Shown here piece after piece: positions 15,322 to 24,434 of a DNA stretch of 36,665 nt (the first letter of the stretch is position 1; the number at the start of each line of letters is the position of its first letter). Made by a program: the position numbers and the translations under genes. The DNA comes from Youngiibacter multivorans (GTDB taxonomy: Bacteria > Bacillota > Clostridia > Clostridiales > Clostridiaceae): the NCBI RefSeq assembly GCF_017873395.1, contig NZ_JAGGKC010000034.1, positions 1-36,665 of the forward strand. Direction: 5' to 3'. The notes below the pieces were generated by a model. The model was not told the origin of the DNA. It was given only the letters and a program-made list of their open reading frames with translations, and searched no databases.

Positions 15322-17520
15322 TCAATTGTCTTTCATTACGGTTGATATGCTGTATTTATCATCTGTCCAAATTTCGAAATTTGGGTAACTTTCTATCTCA
15401 GTCCATGCATCTGGCACTAATTGCATATTATTCGTCATCATTATCCATTCAGATCTAGAAGTGATTACTATTCCCTCGGATTTTTCTGTATCAACATAAC
15501 AATCAACTTGAAGTGTCTCAGCAACTTTGCTTAGGACTGGTCTTAGGTCAAATTGCATATTTGAAGTGTGGAAGAAAAGTATCCCATCTTCTTTGATCTT
15601 ACTCATGTATAATTCCACAGCTTCTTTTGTTAATAGACTTGCCGGAATTATATCTCCACTGTAAGCATCCAGCACTAACACATCATATGAGTTATCCTCT
15701 TCAGCTTCGAGTGTGATTCTTGCATCTCCTAAAACCACCTCATGCTTATGTTTCTCCATCATAGTAAAATATGAAGGGTTCTGTGCAATTTCTATTACCT
15801 GAGGATCAATTTCGAAATACTTCCATGATTGTGTTTCGTCACTCAAAGCACTCAGGATTCCAACTCCTAGTCCAACTACTCCTACATTATCAATATTGTC
15901 GTTGTTCGAAGTGAAAAATCTTCCAACAGTAGAACCTTCCTTATCATAATATGTCAGGGCTTCAAACTCATACTCGCTGCCCTTTTCGAATTGTGAACCA
16001 TGCAAAGTGTTTCCGTATACCAGATTTACAAGTTCAAATTTCTCATCATCTTTGTCAGTGTAGTCTGTTTTAATGATTGTTTTTACTCCATAGAAATTTC
16101 TAACCATATACTCATTATTTCGTAAAAGTGCATAATCGAAAACAGATGTAATGACAATCAGTAAAATCAAATTTATAAATCTTGTTTTACTATATGTAAA
16201 CAGTCTTCTAATAAGATATAGCGTCGCTAATACTAATAATAAAGTAATTGATATAACTGACATCCCTTTCAAGATCACAATACTGAGTCCTGCAATAAAA
16301 AGCAATGTGCATTCCCAAGGCTCAATATAAAGCTTATCAATAAGGTCCTTTTTATGACCAAAATAAATTAAAAACAGAAACATAGCTGCAGTAATCGGAA
16401 ACTCGTACACGTTATTAAATATAAGAGGAGCAATTATTGAAGCAAAGACCCCTCCCAATGCACCACCTATAGAAATGTACATGTAAAATTCGGTTAAATT
16501 AGATTCATGAGGAATGTCTTTTACAACATACAAGTTGCAGACTAAACTGATAAAAAATAATGCAATTAAGGATACCACGTAAACATAAATATTGAGCTTA
16601 GTAAATAAAATCATTAATGCAACAATAGTAGACCAGAATGCTAACTTTTCATATACTTGAATATCCAGTAATTTTATTCTTGAGAAAGCAATAATATATG
16701 CTATTAAATATATGATCAAGGGCAAAAGCCAGAAGTAGTGTATATGATTTACATTGATAACATTATCCAATACCGAGTTTGTTGCAATCATCAAACTGCA
16801 TGGAATGAAAGATAATAGTAGCCAGTATAATTTTCTATTAAGACCAATCGGTTCCTTCTTACCATATTCGACTTGCTCACTTACTTCTACAAAATTGCTA
16901 ACATCAAGGCTTCTATATACATTAATCCCGATGTAAACACCAATAGCGACGGCAATACTATATAGGATATTCCAGAGCAACATCTGATTCTTCAGTCCAA
17001 AAACCACCTCGACAACTAGTCCGTATCCAATCAAAGCTATTAGATTTCCGGAATTACTTAATGAATATAAGTGATACGGGCTCTCCTTTTGGTCAAGGCT
17101 GTACCATTTTTGAAAATTTGTTGATGATGTCGATACTGCAAAAAAAGGAATACCTATGGTCGATAATAATATACGGATTACATCCCAGGATGGAGAATTT
17201 GTGTTTACAGTAAAGTTTCTCACCTTAAAAAACACAAATGAAAAGATGGCACTGAAAATAAGCAGAATCATATGTACTTTCATGTATGTTTTAAAGCCAA
17301 TCAGCTTAGGCAAGTAGTGTGTATACATGTATCCTCCTAATAGAAGGACTTGGAAGCACATTAACGCAACATTCCAGCTAGACATTGAACCTCCAGCTAT
17401 TGGAAGTATCATTCTGCCAAACATCGGTTCTACCAGGAACAATAAAAATGAGTTCAAAAAAATGGTAACCCAGAACAGAAACTTCAATTTTTTAAATAAA
17501 GCACCTTCCTCGAATGTCAT
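15322..17520 (-). CDS. Fused polytopic membrane/spermidine synthase-like protein
   Basis: A 732-residue protein. Residues ~1-470 contain many hydrophobic segments in an MFS-like array. Residues ~490-730 form a soluble spermidine-synthase-type Rossmann methyltransferase fold: VNLVYGNTLHGSQF, then the nucleotide-binding loop VGVVGLGVGIL, the acidic FEIDPQVIEIAQ, VVLGDAR, and YDVLVLDAYSGD, where the Asp corresponds to the catalytic acid of aminopropyltransferases. This architecture is known as 'fused MFS/spermidine synthase'; its reaction is not established, and polyamine synthesis is only suggested by homology. The sequence looks clearly more A+T-rich than neighbouring genes, a sign of possible transfer. 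AAGGTGC precedes the ATG, a weak ribosome site. Confidence 0.85.
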   Translation of the reverse strand: MTFEEGALFKKLKFLFWVTIFLNSFLLFLVEPMFGRMILPIAGGSMSSWNVALMCFQVLLLGGYMYTHYLPKLIGFKTYMKVHMILLIFSAIFSFVFFKVRNFTVNTNSPSWDVIRILLSTIGIPFFAVSTSSTNFQKWYSLDQKESPYHLYSLSNSGNLIALIGYGLVVEVVFGLKNQMLLWNILYSIAVAIGVYIGINVYRSLDVSNFVEVSEQVEYGKKEPIGLNRKLYWLLLSFIPCSLMIATNSVLDNVINVNHIHYFWLLPLIIYLIAYIIAFSRIKLLDIQVYEKLAFWSTIVALMILFTKLNIYVYVVSLIALFFISLVCNLYVVKDIPHESNLTEFYMYISIGGALGGVFASIIAPLIFNNVYEFPITAAMFLFLIYFGHKKDLIDKLYIEPWECTLLFIAGLSIVILKGMSVISITLLLVLATLYLIRRLFTYSKTRFINLILLIVITSVFDYALLRNNEYMVRNFYGVKTIIKTDYTDKDDEKFELVNLVYGNTLHGSQFEKGSEYEFEALTYYDKEGSTVGRFFTSNNDNIDNVGVVGLGVGILSALSDETQSWKYFEIDPQVIEIAQNPSYFTMMEKHKHEVVLGDARITLEAEEDNSYDVLVLDAYSGDIIPASLLTKEAVELYMSKIKEDGILFFHTSNMQFDLRPVLSKVAETLQVDCYVDTEKSEGIVITSRSEWIMMTNNMQLVPDAWTEIESYPNFEIWTDDKYSISTVMKDN

Positions 17521-17667
17521 TTGTCAAATTATATAACTTAACTATACTTGATATCTCAAAACTGTCAAGTAAACACCTAAGAGCCTTAATGTAAATTGTT
17601 GCTCTCATCAATGGTTATTTTAGATACAATCAATCACGAAGTAATTGAACTTGCTGTATCAGTATTA

Positions 17668-18948
17668 CTAATTATTCCCAAAATACTCCCTTACCTTACC
17701 AACATAATACAAAGATCCGAATGAACATATTATCCCATCCCATCCTGCAAGCAGCATTGCAAGCTTTATACCGGCATTGACATCATGGGCGGCAATTGCT
17801 TCAATCTCAAGCTCTTCTATAATTTCTGCAAGCTCCTCACAAGGCAGAGCCCTCTTATTATCAACATCTACTGTTATGAACCTCTGGGCTATGGGAGCCA
17901 CTTCATTTACCATTTCAGCATAATCCTTGTCTGCAAGAACTCCCATTATGAATGTTATCTTCTTATCAGGAAAAAGATGCTCCAGGTTATTTCTTAGCAT
18001 AGCTACACCCTGTGAATTATGGGCTCCATCTGCTATGAATATTGGCTCCTCACAAAGCAGCTCGAACCTTCCCGGCCATCTCGCGGAATCAAGCCCCCTT
18101 CTTATTGCTTCCTCATCTATTTTCCAACCCTTCTCAGATAACAGAAGCGCTGCTTCAATCGCAACAGCTGCATTTCTTGTCTGATGGAGTCCAGCAAGCC
18201 TTATGGTCAGAGCAAGCAATCCCTTGTAGTTAAAGGTCTGACTGAACACATCTGAAGAGAGGATATGTATTGAATCAAAATCAGCCTTCCTCACCCTTGC
18301 TCCCAGACTGTCAGCCCTTCTTAATATTACTTCTTCAGCTTCGTTGGCCTGAGGATACATGACAACTTCAGATCCTGACTTAATTATACCTGCCTTCTCT
18401 GAAGCTATCAGTGCGAGGGTATTACCCAATATTTCCATATGGTCGTAGTCTATGGTAGTTATGACACAGGCTTCCGGTGTATCAATTACATTTGTCGAAT
18501 CAAGCCTTCCTCCGAGTCCAACTTCAAGGACCACTATGTCACACTCCTTGTCCATGAAGTACTGGAATGCAAGTGCAGTGGTAATCTCGAATTCAGTGGG
18601 GTTCTCTTCGCCTTTTGACTCCATGTCGTCTATAAGTCCCTTGATATCAGAGGTTATTCTGGCAAGTGCTTCATTTTCTATGTCCTCACCGTTAACTCTT
18701 ATTCTCTCATTGAACTTCTCTATACTCGGCGATGTATATGTTCCTACCTTATAGCCTGCAGCCATAAGTATTGAGCTTATGAATGCAACGGTTGAGCCCT
18801 TTCCATTTGTTCCGGCAACATGTACATATTTAAGCTTCCTGTGGGGATTGTCCATCCTCTCAAGAAGGCTTTCAATCCTGTCCAGCCCAAGAATGCTTCC
18901 AAATTTCAATGAGTCCCTGATATATTCCAATGCTTCGATATGATCCAA
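17668..18948 (-). CDS. folC: Folylpolyglutamate synthase / dihydrofolate synthase
   Basis: A 426-residue Mur-ligase-type enzyme that adds glutamate to folates (and, in bifunctional forms, to dihydropteroate) with ATP in the cytoplasm. Seen: the N-terminal GSILGLDRIESLLERM, the P-loop VAGTNGKGSTVAF (46-53 core), YTSPSIEKFNERIRVNG, VLEVGLGGRLDSTNV, TTIDYDHMEILG and the C-terminal DGAHN motif. Length is normal. The start codon is TTG, with AAAGGAG 9 bases before it. It stands alone, divergent from the phosphoribosyltransferase gene. Confidence 0.95.
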   Translation of the reverse strand: MDHIEALEYIRDSLKFGSILGLDRIESLLERMDNPHRKLKYVHVAGTNGKGSTVAFISSILMAAGYKVGTYTSPSIEKFNERIRVNGEDIENEALARITSDIKGLIDDMESKGEENPTEFEITTALAFQYFMDKECDIVVLEVGLGGRLDSTNVIDTPEACVITTIDYDHMEILGNTLALIASEKAGIIKSGSEVVMYPQANEAEEVILRRADSLGARVRKADFDSIHILSSDVFSQTFNYKGLLALTIRLAGLHQTRNAAVAIEAALLLSEKGWKIDEEAIRRGLDSARWPGRFELLCEEPIFIADGAHNSQGVAMLRNNLEHLFPDKKITFIMGVLADKDYAEMVNEVAPIAQRFITVDVDNKRALPCEELAEIIEELEIEAIAAHDVNAGIKLAMLLAGWDGIICSFGSLYYVGKVREYFGNN

Positions 18949-19143
18949 ATAAAACAGCTCCTTTCAACGACACTTAGCTACCCCATCATTATACCTTCAC
19001 CGGACTTATCTGAATACAGGAAGACTAATCGGGAAGCTGATTTCATCACTATTTCATCTCTTGAAATACTCATTTTTTGCTTCAAATCCAAATGTTAAAC
19101 CAATGTTTCCCGATTGTTCAAAAAAAAGTTTGAGGCATCTCGG

Positions 19144-19149
19144 TATAAT
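19144..19149 (+). promoter_or_regulatory. Candidate -10 box for the phosphoribosyltransferase gene
   Basis: A consensus TATAAT lies 39 bases before the ATG at 19189. No good -35 hexamer is found at 16-18 bases upstream, so an activator or a weak promoter is possible. Confidence 0.4.
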
Positions 19150-19188
19150 GTGGTAACGTTATGGTAAGCCATATGAGGGGGTGCTTTT

Positions 19189-19836
19189 ATGTTTACAGAC
19201 AGGATGGCAGCAGGAAAGCTGCTAGTGCCAAGGATACTTGATCTGAAACTTGCCAATCCGGTTATTATCGCCATACCACGAGGCGGTGCGGAAGTAGCTG
19301 CTCCCATAGCGGTAGCATTGGGTATGGAGCTTTATGTTGTGCTTTCAAAAAAGCTTTCCGCTCCGGCAATTACGGACCAGTTCATTGGCGCAGTATCTCC
19401 AAACGGTGAATACGAGCTCGATTCAGATGCCGCAAAGGACCTGGGGCTAGAGGAAAGTGACATTGCCAGCCTTATCTTTGAAGCTAAGGAAGAGGTTAAA
19501 AGAAGAAGCGCGATTTATGAAGAATTCGCTGTACTGCCTGATCTTGCAGGAAAGGATGTAATCCTTGTGGATGATGGTATAGCCAAAGGATATACGACCA
19601 GAGTCGTTATCAAGTACCTTCGTTCCCTGAATCCTGGAACGATTACTTTAGCTGTTCCTGTACTTCCAAATGAAGCAGTCGATGAGTTCTCAGGTATTGC
19701 AGACAGACTTGTCTATATCGATGCTCCAAAAAGAGTGAAGTCAGTCGGAGAAAACTATTCAAGCTTCCATCAGGTGGACCATGGCGATGTCCTTAAGGCA
19801 CTTAGGATGGTTAAGATAAGCATAGCTGACTGCTGA
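19189..19836 (+). CDS. Phosphoribosyltransferase-domain protein
   Basis: A 215-residue type I PRTase-fold protein. The PRPP-binding loop is VILVDDGIAKGYT (124-136), and the N-terminal part has IIAIPRGGAEVAAPIA, the pattern of the stand-alone PRTase group often annotated as 'phosphoribosyltransferase' beside dienelactone-hydrolase-type genes. It should bind PRPP or a ribose-phosphate ligand in the cytoplasm; its substrate base is unknown. GAGGGGG ribosome site before the ATG. Followed by the GtrA gene after 37 bases, likely one transcript ending at the shared terminator. Confidence 0.88.
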   Translation: MFTDRMAAGKLLVPRILDLKLANPVIIAIPRGGAEVAAPIAVALGMELYVVLSKKLSAPAITDQFIGAVSPNGEYELDSDAAKDLGLEESDIASLIFEAKEEVKRRSAIYEEFAVLPDLAGKDVILVDDGIAKGYTTRVVIKYLRSLNPGTITLAVPVLPNEAVDEFSGIADRLVYIDAPKRVKSVGENYSSFHQVDHGDVLKALRMVKISIADC

Positions 19837-19873
19837 TTTCTACAAACGACTTAGAACCCGGAGGACACTTCTC

Positions 19874-20314
19874 TTGAAACTTAGTGACATAAATTACAGA
19901 AGGCATATCCTTGAAAATGAAAAGGTCATGTACCTCATAGTAGGTGTCCTGACCACACTAGTTAACTATATACTCTACTTCATATGCAGAACCAATTTCG
20001 GAGCTGACAGAGTGATTCTAAACACAGCTGTATCATGGTTTGGGGCAGTGCTATTCGCATTCGTGACCAACAGGCGATTTGTATTCAGAAGCCATGGTGG
20101 GAATTTTAGTGACCTGCTTAGGCAGGTATTCCAGTTCTATGCCTCAAGAGGTGCATCAGGTTTGCTTGAGCTTGCCATAATGTACATCTTCGTCGAGCTT
20201 GCCGGGATAAGCGATGTTTTGGTGAAGATTGCTGCAAGCATCATCATAGTAATCCTGAACTATTTCCTTTCGAAGGCGATCTTCAGGAAGAGGAAAGAAT
20301 CTTCCATAAGATAA
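19874..20314 (+). CDS. GtrA-family membrane protein
   Basis: A 146-residue protein with four hydrophobic segments, of the GtrA/DPMS flippase-like type, thought to move polyprenyl-phosphate-linked sugars across the membrane. Typical features: YLIVGVLTTLVNYILYF early on, WFGAVLFAFVTNRRFVF in the middle, and NYFLSKAIFRKRK at the C-terminus. The start is TTG at 19874, chosen because GGAGG lies about 9 bases before it; no ATG serves better. No sugar transferase partner is nearby. Confidence 0.9.
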   Translation: MKLSDINYRRHILENEKVMYLIVGVLTTLVNYILYFICRTNFGADRVILNTAVSWFGAVLFAFVTNRRFVFRSHGGNFSDLLRQVFQFYASRGASGLLELAIMYIFVELAGISDVLVKIAASIIIVILNYFLSKAIFRKRKESSIR

Positions 20315-20329
20315 ATAAGAAAAGATAGG

Positions 20330-20366
20330 ACAAGGGTGGCAGCCAATAAATGACTGCCACCCTTGT
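20330..20366. terminator. Bidirectional terminator between gtrA and atpC
   Basis: Perfect 13-bp stem ACAAGGGTGGCAG / CTGCCACCCTTGT with an 11-nt loop, located between two convergent genes: 15 bases after the GtrA stop and 2 bases after the atpC stop. Confidence 0.85.
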
Positions 20367-20368
20367 TC

Positions 20369-20626
20369 TTATACCGCCGCACCTCGTGTTGCGGTTATGG
20401 TTAATCTGTTGTCCTTGAATTTCATGATGCCGCCTTCCAGGTGAATGCCCTTCACTACTCCGCTTTCGGAATAAGAGAAATCTGCATTTTTCAGGATGGC
20501 GATTATCGGACTATGGTCCGGAAGTATCTGAAACGATCCTTCAGTGGTATATCCGCTGAAGCTCTCCACATCAGTCTTAACAAGTCTTCCTCTGGAGGTT
20601 ACTATCCTGAGTTTGAACGTCTTCAT
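20369..20626 (-). CDS. atpC: ATP synthase epsilon subunit, short form
   Basis: An 85-residue protein with the N-terminal beta-sandwich of F1 epsilon: KLRIVTSRGRLVKTDVESFSGYTTEGSFQILPDHSPIIAIL, then the glycine-rich HLEGGIMKFKDNRLTITA end. The usual subunit has about 130-140 residues; the C-terminal two-helix domain, which inhibits ATP hydrolysis and can bind ATP, is missing. The stop codon is followed almost at once by the terminator, so no coding sequence has been split off by a frameshift. GGAGG ribosome site. Last gene of the atp operon, 12 bases after atpD. Confidence 0.93.
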   Translation of the reverse strand: MKTFKLRIVTSRGRLVKTDVESFSGYTTEGSFQILPDHSPIIAILKNADFSYSESGVVKGIHLEGGIMKFKDNRLTITATRGAAV

Positions 20627-20638
20627 GATTACCTCCTA

Positions 20639-22036
20639 TCAGGCTCTGCTTGCTTCAGCATTCGCGATGACATCCTCTATGGCTCCCGCGAAAAGGAATG
20701 CGGATTCCGGAAGATTATCATGCTTGCCTTCAAGTATCTCCTTGAAGCTTCTTATGGTGTCCTTAACCTTGACGAACTTGCCCTTCATTCCTGTGAACTG
20801 CTCAGCAACGGTGAACGGCTGTGAAAGGAACCTCTGGATCCTTCTTGCCCTGTTTACCACGGCCTTGTCTTCATCCGGAAGCTCATCCATACCGAGTATG
20901 GCGATGATGTCCTGGAGCTCCTTGTATCTCTGGAGAATCCTTACAACCTCTGTCGCAACCTCATAGTGCTCTTCTCCTACAATCCTCGGATCCAGTATCC
21001 TGGAGCTTGATGTTAAAGGATCTACCGCTGGATATATGCCAAGCTCGACTATGTTCCTTGATAGTACTGTTGTAGCATCAAGGTGAGTGAATGTCGTTGC
21101 CGGTGCCGGGTCAGTAAGGTCATCTGCAGGCACGTATACTGCCTGGACTGATGTTATGGCGGCTCTCTTGGTCGAGGTTATCCTCTCCTGCAGCGCACCC
21201 ATTTCAGTCGCCAGCGTTGGCTGGTATCCGACCGCTGATGGTATTCTTCCAAGCAGAGCCGAAACCTCAGAGCCTGCTTGGGTGTATCTGAATATGTTGT
21301 CGATGAACAGAAGCACGTCCTGGCCCTGGTCCCTGAAGTACTCAGCCATTGTGAGTCCTGTAAGTGCGACCCTCATTCTTGCACCGGGCGGTTCGTTCAT
21401 CTGTCCGAATACAAGTACTGTATTGTCTATGACGCCTGATTCCTGCATTTCCCTGTAAAGGTCGTTGCCTTCCCTGCTTCTCTCTCCAACTCCAGCGAAT
21501 ACTGAAAGTCCGCCGGACTCCTTCGCGATGTTGTTGATGAGCTCCTGTATGAGGACAGTCTTGCCAACTCCGGCACCGCCGAAGAGTCCGATCTTTCCAC
21601 CCTTCTGATATGGTGCAAGAAGGTCGATGACCTTGATTCCGGTCTCGAACATCTCTGTATCAAGGCTCTGCTGCTCGAAAGTCGGGGCAGGTCTGTGTAT
21701 CGGGTAGTATTTCTCAGCGAAAACCTCACCCTTGTTGTCTATCGGATGACCAAGGACGTTGAATAGTCGTCCAAGGACTTCCTTGCCCACAGGCACGGTG
21801 ATAGGCGCACCGATGTCGTAAACCTCCATACCTCTCTTGAGGCCTTCAGTCGGCTCCATAGCTATGGCTCTGACTATGTCATCACCAGTATGCTGCTCGA
21901 CTTCACAGTATACGAGCCTTCCGTTTTCCGCCTTGATTTCAAGGGCGTTGTTGATCCTCGGAAGATGGTCATATTTGAACTGAATGTCGATTACGGGTCC
22001 AATGACCCTCACGATTTTTCCAATATTGTCAGCCAT
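20639..22036 (-). CDS. atpD: ATP synthase beta subunit
   Basis: A 465-residue catalytic F1 subunit. The P-loop GGAGVGKTV, the GERSREGNDLY segment with the catalytic Glu, and LLFIDNIFRYTQAGSEVSALLGRIPSAVGYQPTLA are all intact, as are the DELPDEDK region and the C-terminal half. Length is standard. GGAGG precedes the ATG. The gap to atpG is 9 bases. Confidence 0.98.
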   Translation of the reverse strand: MADNIGKIVRVIGPVIDIQFKYDHLPRINNALEIKAENGRLVYCEVEQHTGDDIVRAIAMEPTEGLKRGMEVYDIGAPITVPVGKEVLGRLFNVLGHPIDNKGEVFAEKYYPIHRPAPTFEQQSLDTEMFETGIKVIDLLAPYQKGGKIGLFGGAGVGKTVLIQELINNIAKESGGLSVFAGVGERSREGNDLYREMQESGVIDNTVLVFGQMNEPPGARMRVALTGLTMAEYFRDQGQDVLLFIDNIFRYTQAGSEVSALLGRIPSAVGYQPTLATEMGALQERITSTKRAAITSVQAVYVPADDLTDPAPATTFTHLDATTVLSRNIVELGIYPAVDPLTSSSRILDPRIVGEEHYEVATEVVRILQRYKELQDIIAILGMDELPDEDKAVVNRARRIQRFLSQPFTVAEQFTGMKGKFVKVKDTIRSFKEILEGKHDNLPESAFLFAGAIEDVIANAEASRA

Positions 22037-22045
22037 TTGATCCTC

Positions 22046-22906
22046 CTATAATTGAGCCTCGGCTCCACCGATGATCTCAGTGAGCTCCTGGGTTATGGTC
22101 TGCTGCCTCATCCTGTTGTACTGCTTCTCAACCTTGATCAGAAGCTCATCGGCATTCTTTCTCGCAGTATCCATGGCACCCATTCTCATCGAGTGTTCAG
22201 TCACCTTGGCGTGTACAAGCACATTGTAGAACTTTTCCCTTAAGTACAGGGAATAGACCGTGTCCTTAAGCTCTTCAATGCCAGGCTCGAACTGGAACTC
22301 AGTATCCCTTAGCTCCCAGCCCTCTTCCCTTCCTTCGAATGGAAGCACCCTCTCTATTGAAACCTCGTTCCTTACCTGCGACATGTATCTGGTATACACC
22401 AGACAGACCTCATTGACCTCGCCTTTTGCGTAAATCTCAAGAATCCTCTCAGCAAACCTCTGGGCTTCTTCAGGATCAGGTACATCCTTGGTGCTCATAG
22501 AGTCGATTTCAAGGTCCATGTGCAGCTTCTTAAGGATAGACAGTCCTTTGCCTCCAGTCGTGAGGATCATTGGATGGTCCCCTCTTTCTCTAAGCCTGTC
22601 TATAAGTGCAAAGAACATGTTATTGTTGTAGCCTCCGCAAAGACCCTTGGTAGAGTTCAGCACGACGTAAAGAGTCCTCTCCTTACCACCGTTGCCGAGG
22701 AATATGCCGCCTTCCGATTTGTCAGCCCTGGCCACATCATCCTTGATTCCGCTGATTGCTGCAAACTGCTTGTCGCTTGCGAAAAGATAGACCTTGCACT
22801 TCTGGAATTTGGAGGTGGCGACAAGTCCCATAGCCTTTGTCATTTTTTTAATGTTCCTTACCGACTTTGCCCTTTTCAGCAAGGAAATCATGTTAGCACC
22901 GGCCAT
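22046..22906 (-). CDS. atpG: ATP synthase gamma subunit
   Basis: A 286-residue central-stalk subunit, with the N-terminal coiled-coil start (LLKRAKSVRNIKKMTKAMGLVATSK), the GLCGGYN region, and the C-terminal helix (MGAMDTARKNADELLIKVEKQYNRMRQQTITQELTEIIGGAEAL-type end). Length and residue pattern are normal. Gap to atpA 15 bases. Confidence 0.97.
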   Translation of the reverse strand: MAGANMISLLKRAKSVRNIKKMTKAMGLVATSKFQKCKVYLFASDKQFAAISGIKDDVARADKSEGGIFLGNGGKERTLYVVLNSTKGLCGGYNNNMFFALIDRLRERGDHPMILTTGGKGLSILKKLHMDLEIDSMSTKDVPDPEEAQRFAERILEIYAKGEVNEVCLVYTRYMSQVRNEVSIERVLPFEGREEGWELRDTEFQFEPGIEELKDTVYSLYLREKFYNVLVHAKVTEHSMRMGAMDTARKNADELLIKVEKQYNRMRQQTITQELTEIIGGAEAQL

Positions 22907-22921
22907 TCTTATCCCTCCAGT

Positions 22922-24430
22922 CTACTTGAAATAGCTTGCTTTGAAGTCTTCTATGGCCTCATCAAGCGAAGCCATGACATCGCTCCTGAGATCTCCGGTT
23001 TTTCTTATCGAGTCTGCTATTTCCCTGTGGTATGTATCCATATATTCAAAGAATTCAATCTCAAACTGCTTGATGTCCTTTACCGCGATGTCGTTCAGCT
23101 TGTCGTTGATTGCAGCATACAGGATCAGTACTTCCTTCTCATACTTGATAGGGCTGTACTGCGGCTGCTTCAGGATCTCATATAGCCTTTCACCCTTCGC
23201 AAGCCTTCCTGAGGCTTCAGTATCGAGCTCGATTCCGAACTGCGAGAATGAAAGAAGCTCCCTGTACTGTGCCAGTTCAAGCCTGAGCTTGCCTGATACC
23301 TTCTTCATTGCCTTTGTCTGAGCAGATCCTCCAACCCTTGATACTGATATTCCGGGATTTATCGCTGGCCTTATACCATTATAGAAAAGGTCCGATTCGA
23401 GGAATATCTGTCCGTCGGTTATGGAAATTACGTTTGTCGGTATGTATGACGTAACGTCACCGCCAAGAGTCTCTATTATCGGAAGCGCTGTAATCGATCC
23501 GCCTCCAAGCTCATCTGAAAGCCTTGCAGCTCTCTCAAGAAGCCTTGAGTGGATATAGAATACGTCTCCCGGATAAGCCTCTCTGCCGGGCGGTCTTCGA
23601 AGAAGCAGAGACATGGCCCTGTAGGCTACCGCATGCTTCGACAGGTCATCATATACAATCAGTACATCCTTGCCCTTGTTCATGAAATACTCTGCCATGG
23701 TACAGCCCGCATATGGAGCTATGTACTGAAGCGGAGCGGAATCTGAAGCAGATGATGATACAATTATCGAATAGTCCATTGCACCAGCCTTCGTCAGCAT
23801 GCTGTATATGCTGGCTACTGTTGACTGCTTCTGTCCTATTGCGACATATACGCATATGACATTCTTGCCCTTCTGGTTGAGGATCGTATCAATAGCGATT
23901 GCAGTCTTTCCGGTCTGCCTGTCACCTATGATAAGCTCCCTCTGTCCGCGTCCTATCGGAACCATGGAATCAATGGCCTTTATTCCTGTCTCCATAGGAA
24001 CAGTAACAGACTTTCTGTCGATTACTCCAGGTGCCTGGACTTCGATCGGCATATAGGCCTTGGCGATAATCTCACCTTTTCCATCTATGGGCTCTCCAAG
24101 TGAATTGACGACCCTGCCTATCAGGTTTTCACCCACAGGAACCTCAACTATCTTGTCTGTCTTCCTGACAATATCGCCTTCCTTGATGTCTTCATAGGCT
24201 CCCAGGAGAACGCATCCGACATTGTCAAAGTCGAGGTTAAGGGCCATGCCCTTGACTCCACCCGGAAACTCAAGGAGTTCACCCTCCATGCAGTCTTCGA
24301 GTCCGTATACCCTGGCAATTCCGTCACCTACCTGAACTATCGTTCCGGAGTTAACCGTCTCCATCTTCTTTTCAAACCGTTCAATTTCCTGACGTATAAT
24401 GGAGGTTACCTCTTCCGGCTTTATCTTCAT
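22922..24430 (-). CDS. atpA: ATP synthase alpha subunit
   Basis: A 502-residue non-catalytic F1 subunit. Seen: GDGIARVYGL near the N-terminus, the P-loop GDRQTGKTAI, VYVAIGQKQSTVA, the DDLSKHAVAYR block and PAINPGISVSRVGGSAQ. Normal length. Gap to atpH 4 bases. Confidence 0.98.
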   Translation of the reverse strand: MKIKPEEVTSIIRQEIERFEKKMETVNSGTIVQVGDGIARVYGLEDCMEGELLEFPGGVKGMALNLDFDNVGCVLLGAYEDIKEGDIVRKTDKIVEVPVGENLIGRVVNSLGEPIDGKGEIIAKAYMPIEVQAPGVIDRKSVTVPMETGIKAIDSMVPIGRGQRELIIGDRQTGKTAIAIDTILNQKGKNVICVYVAIGQKQSTVASIYSMLTKAGAMDYSIIVSSSASDSAPLQYIAPYAGCTMAEYFMNKGKDVLIVYDDLSKHAVAYRAMSLLLRRPPGREAYPGDVFYIHSRLLERAARLSDELGGGSITALPIIETLGGDVTSYIPTNVISITDGQIFLESDLFYNGIRPAINPGISVSRVGGSAQTKAMKKVSGKLRLELAQYRELLSFSQFGIELDTEASGRLAKGERLYEILKQPQYSPIKYEKEVLILYAAINDKLNDIAVKDIKQFEIEFFEYMDTYHREIADSIRKTGDLRSDVMASLDEAIEDFKASYFK

Positions 24431-24434
24431 GTCA

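Noticed and set aside
21427..21729. 100-codon frame inside atpD on the same strand, another phase
   Set aside because: It overlaps the conserved P-loop region of the beta subunit and is a shadow of that gene.
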